In this document: one piece after another, positions 62,078-64,000 of the stretch | Numbering within the stretch: the first letter of the stretch is position 1 | How the letters are laid out: every line of letters begins with the position of its first letter | Notes under the pieces: generated by a model | The model's input: the letters and a program-made list of their open reading frames with translations, nothing else | The model's database searches: none | Told to the model about the DNA's origin: nothing | NCBI GenBank assembly: GCA_963761425.1 | Contig: CAVXGQ010000006.1 | Location: 62,001 to 126,000, forward strand | DNA: 64,000 nucleotides | Direction: 5' to 3' | Origin: Bog-793 sp963761425 | GTDB lineage: Bacteria; Actinomycetota; Acidimicrobiia; Acidimicrobiales; Bog-793 | Made by a program: the position numbers and the translations under genes

Positions 62078-63976
62078 TCACCTCCCGGAGGCGAGGCTTC
62101 CGACCCCGTGGGCGTACAGGTAGTTGTAGATCTGCCGGACGACCGGGGCGGCCGCCGAGGCCCCGAAGCCCGCCTGGTTGATCTCGACGCAGACCACGTA
62201 GCGCGGCGCCTGGCCGCGCGGCCCCCCGAAAGCGACGAACCACGAGGTGGGCTGGACGACGTCGTTCACCGTCACCGTGGCGGTGCCGGTCTTACCGGCG
62301 ATGTTCCACTTCGCGAAGTCAAAGCCGGTGAAATCGGCGTAGGCGGTGCCGAGCGGGCTCTGCGTGACACCCTCCAGCCCGGTGAGGATCGCCTGCCGGG
62401 TCTCGGCCGACATGGTGACGTGGTTGACAACCTTCGGCGTGAAGCGCTTCACGACCTTGCCCGTCGGCGACAGGACGGACGCGGCCAGCTCCGGCGCGTA
62501 ACGGGTGCCACCGTTGGCGAAGGTGGCGTACGCCGTGGCCAGCTCGATCGGCGTGATCACGGTCTCCCCCTGGCCGAAGGCCATCTCGACGTTGTCGCCG
62601 AGGTACCAGGTGTCGACGTAGACCTTGGGGGCCTGGGCGTGGAGCAACCGCCGGACCTGGAGGCTGTCGACCCAACCGTTCTGCACCTCGCCCTGGGGCA
62701 GGTCGAGCCCGCTCGGAACCCCCAGCCCGTAGAGATGGGCCTCGTTCTGGATCGGAGTCATCCCGTACTGGGCTCGGTCATACCAGAAGTCCCCGCCGAG
62801 CGTGTAGAAAAAGACGTCACTCGAGCGGGTAAGCGCCTCGGTGACGTTGACGTCGCCGACCGGAACGTTGTCGGCGTCGTGGAGGGGCGCGCTGCCCGGG
62901 AGCGGATAGACGCCGGTGTCGTCGATCAACGTCGAGGGCGTGATGAGGCCGGTGTTCAGGGCCGCGGTCGCGGTCACCAGCTTGAAGGTCGAACCCGGCG
63001 GCTGGAGACTCTGGACCGCCCAGTTGTTGAGTGGGTAGCCGACCTCGTTTCTCAGACTCGCGTAGCGGGCCGTGGTCATCCCGGTGACCCACCAGTTGTT
63101 GTCGTAGCTCGGGTAGGACGCCATGGCGAGGACCTGCCCGTTACGGGGGTCGAGCACCACAGCAGCCCCCAGGGGCGCCGCCTTGCCGGCGGTGTGCAGG
63201 AGGCTGATCTCGTTGGCGAGCGACTGACTGACGTCTTGCTCCAGGCCGAGGTCGATGTTCAGTTGGACCGAATCCCCGGGTTTCGGCTGCTTGGTCGACA
63301 CGGTCCGCACGACCTGACCCGACGGTTCGACCGCCTCGGTCACGATCCCGGGCTTGCCCTGCAGGTAGAGCTCGTACTCTTTCTCGAGCCCGGCCTGGCC
63401 GACGATCTCGCCTTCGTGGTAGCCGTAGCGCGCGTACTGGGCGAGCTCCGGCGCGGTGATCTGGCGCACGTAGCCGATCGTCTGGGTCGCCAGGTCCCCG
63501 TACGGGTAGTGGCGCACCGACTCCTGTTGGGCGACCACCCCGGGGAACTCAGACGAGTGCTCCTCGATGTAGAGAACGGTGGAGGGCGACACCCCGAAGG
63601 CGACCGGAACCGCCTGATACGGGCTGAACTGGTTGCTCGCCAGGTCGGCGTCGATCCCCTTGACCGACAAGCCGGGAATCAAGGCCACCAGCCGGCGCTT
63701 CACCACCGGGTCGAGGAGGCGCGCCCCGCGGAGGCCCGGGGTGGTCTCCACGGTCACGACCCACTCGAAGGTGTCCTTGGCGAGCGCCTGGCCGCCCCGG
63801 GCGACGATCTCGCCCCGGGGCGCCGGGGTGACGACCTCCCGCGTCGTGGTCTGTTCGGCGGCAACGTTCAGCTTGCGCCCTTGCAGGACCTGCAATGACC
63901 AGAGCCGAACGAGCAAGGTGGCGAACATCCCGCCGACGACCACCGCGGCGATCGAGAGGCGGATACCGACCCGCAC
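62078..63976 (-). CDS. mrdA: class B penicillin-binding protein 2 (MrdA-like), 5' end may extend past window
   Basis: Peptidoglycan transpeptidase of cell elongation (PBP2 type). The 632-residue frame has an N-terminal transmembrane helix (IRLSIAAVVVGGMFATLLVRL), a dimer domain, then the active-site motifs: SxxK at PGSTFK with Ser329, SSD near 389 (SxN-type position) and KTGTATV near 564. The length and order suit PBP2. The first methionine-equivalent is GTG 63976, but the frame is open to the window edge, so the true start may lie beyond 64000. Confidence 0.92.
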   Translation of the reverse strand: MRVGIRLSIAAVVVGGMFATLLVRLWSLQVLQGRKLNVAAEQTTTREVVTPAPRGEIVARGGQALAKDTFEWVVTVETTPGLRGARLLDPVVKRRLVALIPGLSVKGIDADLASNQFSPYQAVPVAFGVSPSTVLYIEEHSSEFPGVVAQQESVRHYPYGDLATQTIGYVRQITAPELAQYARYGYHEGEIVGQAGLEKEYELYLQGKPGIVTEAVEPSGQVVRTVSTKQPKPGDSVQLNIDLGLEQDVSQSLANEISLLHTAGKAAPLGAAVVLDPRNGQVLAMASYPSYDNNWWVTGMTTARYASLRNEVGYPLNNWAVQSLQPPGSTFKLVTATAALNTGLITPSTLIDDTGVYPLPGSAPLHDADNVPVGDVNVTEALTRSSDVFFYTLGGDFWYDRAQYGMTPIQNEAHLYGLGVPSGLDLPQGEVQNGWVDSLQVRRLLHAQAPKVYVDTWYLGDNVEMAFGQGETVITPIELATAYATFANGGTRYAPELAASVLSPTGKVVKRFTPKVVNHVTMSAETRQAILTGLEGVTQSPLGTAYADFTGFDFAKWNIAGKTGTATVTVNDVVQPTSWFVAFGGPRGQAPRYVVCVEINQAGFGASAAAPVVRQIYNYLYAHGVGSLASGR

Positions 63977-64000
63977 CCCCTGGCGGGCCTGGCGCGTCCC

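Noticed and set aside
62108..63898. 596-codon plus-strand open frame over the penicillin-binding protein gene
   Set aside because: Antisense to a protein with all active-site motifs.

Overview
The window is GC-rich, densely packed bacterial DNA with many GTG starts and ATGA/GTGA gene overlaps. The gene content points to an actinobacterium: PafB/PafC WYL regulators, an MtrA-MtrB-LpqB-like trio, FbiD/CofC for coenzyme F420, an HU protein with a long Lys/Ala/Pro tail, class II DAHP synthase, VKOR, and conserved rplU-rpmA-obg-proB-proA and rpsB-tsf-pyrH-frr-cdsA-dxr-rseP-ispG blocks. The non-methylerythritol-free (MEP) isoprenoid genes, Thr-rich secreted proteins and GYW-type propeller repeats make class Acidimicrobiia my best guess, but this is inference and not proven by any marker here.

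Layout. 1-2.8 kb: gpsA, fbiD and a tailed HU gene, a neighbourhood shared with Mycobacterium. 3-6.7 kb: a tail-to-tail pair encoding a VirD4/TraG-like coupling ATPase without a membrane anchor and a MobF (TrwC-like) relaxase whose helicase half has lost its Walker motifs; no mating-pair genes, integrase or recognisable oriT accompany them. 6.8-8.8 kb: pafC-pafB. 9.1-12.6 kb: envelope genes (lipoprotein, UPF0104/LPG-synthase-like membrane protein, SpoIID/LytB protein with a repeat-encoded Thr/Pro linker). 12.7-21.3 kb: a surface polysaccharide locus with an ABC-2 exporter (Wzm/Wzt), several glycosyltransferases, a double-domain glycosyltransferase and a small coiled-coil partner. 21.4-29.8 kb: FG-GAP-like secreted protein, clpP, tRNA-Leu(UAG), an 885-nt gene-free stretch with an inverted repeat and a tRNA-like fold, a SIMPL protein, a small acidic protein, threonine aldolase, an alpha/beta-hydrolase lipoprotein that has lost its catalytic Ser and His, and a class III aminotransferase. 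30-37.5 kb: a polytopic GT-C-like membrane protein, a YhaO/YhaN (SbcD/SbcC-like) pair, and a VKOR/DUF929 disulfide pair.

37.6-46 kb is a long minus-strand housekeeping run: translation (rpsB, tsf, frr), UMP kinase, phospholipid synthesis (cdsA), MEP pathway (dxr, ispG) and the site-2 protease rseP. 46-50 kb holds xerC and mtrA-mtrB-lpqB-like. 50-60 kb is the rsfS/nadD ... proA-proB-obg-rpmA-rplU region, interrupted by a plus-strand pair (class II aroG and a secreted poly-Thr/propeller/GH25-like protein). 60-64 kb: ribonuclease E/G and a class B penicillin-binding protein that may run off the window end.

Three normally intact core genes (xerC, mtrB, obg) each carry a single-base frameshift, all between 46.6 and 58.4 kb. 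Uncorrected sequencing or assembly errors are the simplest explanation, so reading frames in that part should be treated with care. No wholly new system is evident; the strongest candidates for a second look are the stranded relaxase/coupling pair with a dead helicase, the pseudo-hydrolase lipoprotein, and the gene-free tRNA-Leu flank.
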